Assembly: GCA_001899635.1 (NCBI GenBank)
Contig: MKVQ01000049.1
Span: 268,517 to 332,516, forward strand
Source: Myxococcales bacterium 68-20
GTDB taxonomy: Bacteria; Myxococcota_A; Polyangia; Polyangiales; Polyangiaceae
Reading direction: 5' to 3'
Length of the DNA stretch: 64,000 nt
The position numbers and the translations under genes were made by a program. Positions 63,027 to 64,000 of this stretch are shown here, piece after piece. The first letter of the stretch is position 1. Every line of letters begins with the position of its first letter. The notes beneath the pieces were generated by a model, which was given only the letters and a program-made list of their open reading frames with translations, searched no databases and was not told the origin of the DNA.

Positions 63027-64000
63027 TCAGTCTAGCGTTGGTCGAGCGGGGAGCGCGGGCTTCCGTGGAGAGCGGACGCGTACGAGAAGCGGAGCCTTGG
63101 CGGCGGCGTAGCCGTCCCACGTCGCGAGGCCGATCGGGCGGCCGGAGGCTCCCGTCGTGTCGAGGCGCGGCGTGACGCGATAGATCCCGGGCTCGTCGAA
63201 CGTTCCTCCCGGGCAGGTGGTGGTGAAGAGCACCGACGCCGACGTCTTTCCCTTCGCGGGAACGGTGATGAAGAGCTCGCGGATCGGCGCGGCGACGGAT
63301 CGCGGAGAGCCGCATGACACGCTCCCTCCGGGACCGCTCACTCCGAACTGGACCATGTCGGGTCGATAGAGAAGCGTGATCGGGCGATCGGTGCCGTTCG
63401 TGAGCGTCACCGTCGTCGCCAGCTCGCTCCCGTTCGCTGCGTCCACCGCCTCCGGGACCGAGAGCGTCACGGCGGCAGGCGCTTCCTCACCACCCGTAGC
63501 GCTCTCTCCCTTTGGCTTGTCGCCGTCTTTCGGGACGGTCACGGCCTCGGCGAGCGTGAAGGGGGCCGCCTCGAGCTCCTTCGCGGGAGCGATCTTGCCC
63601 ACGGACGCGCCGACGGGCATGACCGCCAAGGGCGGGGCGGGTGCGCGCGTCGTCCCGGGCTTCGCGCCCGGACGAGGCTGCGGCGATTGCCACCCGAAGC
63701 GCGCCTTCACCGAGGTGCCGGCGACGAGCGCGGCCCGCTCGCGGGGGCCGAAGCAATAGAAGAGCGGATCGAACGACGCCGACCACGAGCGCTTCGTCGG
63801 GACGACGAGCTCGCGTCCTTCGTCGGTCGCCGGCCTGGCGTCGGCCGGCAAGATGCAGCGCAGCGTCGTCGGCCCGGCCGGTGCCTTTTTGGCCTTCGGC
63901 TCGGGCTCGGCGCTCGCCGGCGGTGTCAGCTCGAGGACGAGCAGGCGAGGGTCGGCCGGGATGCGGACCGGGCCCTCGCCCGTGTTCTCGATGTGGAGCC
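63027..64000 (-). CDS. Partial gene, beta-sandwich-like exported or surface protein, 5' end beyond window
   Basis: The frame stays open from 63027 to the window end, so the start is outside. The visible 324 residues open LHIENTGEGPVRIPADPRLLVLEL, then a Pro/Ala-rich linker and a second segment (VTLTNGTDRPITLLYRPDMVQFGVSGPGG ... ELFITVPAKGKTSASVLFTTTCPGGTFDEPGIYRVTPRL). Two Ig/CARDB-like beta domains are suggested. A TTG at 63851 should not be taken as the start, as coding continues upstream. Function is unknown. Confidence 0.65.
   Translation of the reverse strand, partial: LHIENTGEGPVRIPADPRLLVLELTPPASAEPEPKAKKAPAGPTTLRCILPADARPATDEGRELVVPTKRSWSASFDPLFYCFGPRERAALVAGTSVKARFGWQSPQPRPGAKPGTTRAPAPPLAVMPVGASVGKIAPAKELEAAPFTLAEAVTVPKDGDKPKGESATGGEEAPAAVTLSVPEAVDAANGSELATTVTLTNGTDRPITLLYRPDMVQFGVSGPGGSVSCGSPRSVAAPIRELFITVPAKGKTSASVLFTTTCPGGTFDEPGIYRVTPRLDTTGASGRPIGLATWDGYAAAKAPLLVRVRSPRKPALPARPTLD

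Noticed and set aside
63027..63851. Complete gene starting at TTG 63851
   Set aside because: The frame remains open and protein-like to the window end (IENTGEGPVRIPADPRLLVLEL), so the true start lies outside.

Overview
The window is a 64 kb piece of a GC-rich chromosome, densely coding on both strands. A myxobacterium-like organism (Myxococcota, probably the Polyangiales side) fits best. The reasons are strong G/C bias at third codon positions, a Ser/Thr kinase fused to FHA, an FHA-CpaF-type fusion, about fifteen predicted lipoproteins whose linkers often contain Asp-Ala-Gly, and short GC-rich palindromic intergenic repeats. This placement is inference; there is no rRNA, and I found no convincing tRNA, CRISPR array, insertion sequence or prophage.

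Layout. 0-7 kb: sucCD, an FAD oxidoreductase and a lipoprotein on the minus strand, then ndk-dapD-dapE. 7-16.4 kb: two related lipoproteins with Asp-Ala-Gly linkers, a HEAT-repeat exported protein, alaS, a kinase-FHA-degenerate GGDEF protein and a single-pass membrane protein. 16.4-21.3 kb: purF behind a strong hairpin, a TPR lipoprotein, a DUF485/ActP-type transporter pair and a small Cys protein. 21-29.3 kb: an NTF2-like protein, HMG-CoA lyase, DUF192 and cyclophilin lipoproteins, argS, a PEBP lipoprotein and a large membrane protein. 30-32.3 kb: an FHA-CpaF-like protein whose ATPase motifs are lost. 32.5-41 kb (minus strand): def, then the lipid/vitamin cluster DUF177-rpmF ... fabD-fabG-acpP-fabF-rpiB-nrdR-ribD, in which plsX and fabH are absent and two lipoprotein genes and a repeat patch lie in their place.

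41-47.4 kb is an accessory stretch: lipoproteins, an M15-type peptidase, a HEXXH metalloprotease with an apparent 1-base frameshift, and a formylglycine-enzyme-like lipoprotein. 47.4-52.7 kb: a GNAT protein, then a catabolic unit made of a MarR regulator, a beta-keto acid cleavage enzyme (DUF849), a crotonase and an acyl-CoA carboxylase carboxyltransferase. A shared palindrome lies before marR and before the carboxyltransferase and probably is the MarR operator. 52.7-55.2 kb: a triple 62-63 bp hairpin repeat, a von Willebrand A lipoprotein and a LamG lipoprotein.

55.3-58 kb is the most interesting region: an RNA repair cassette of a SAM methyltransferase, an Rnl2-like RNA ligase and an HD-phosphoesterase/polynucleotide kinase fusion (HD-Pnk type), the last two overlapping by 4 bases. 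It is followed by glnS with a YqeY-like tail (58.2-60.6 kb) and three unrecognised minus-strand genes, the last cut by the window edge.
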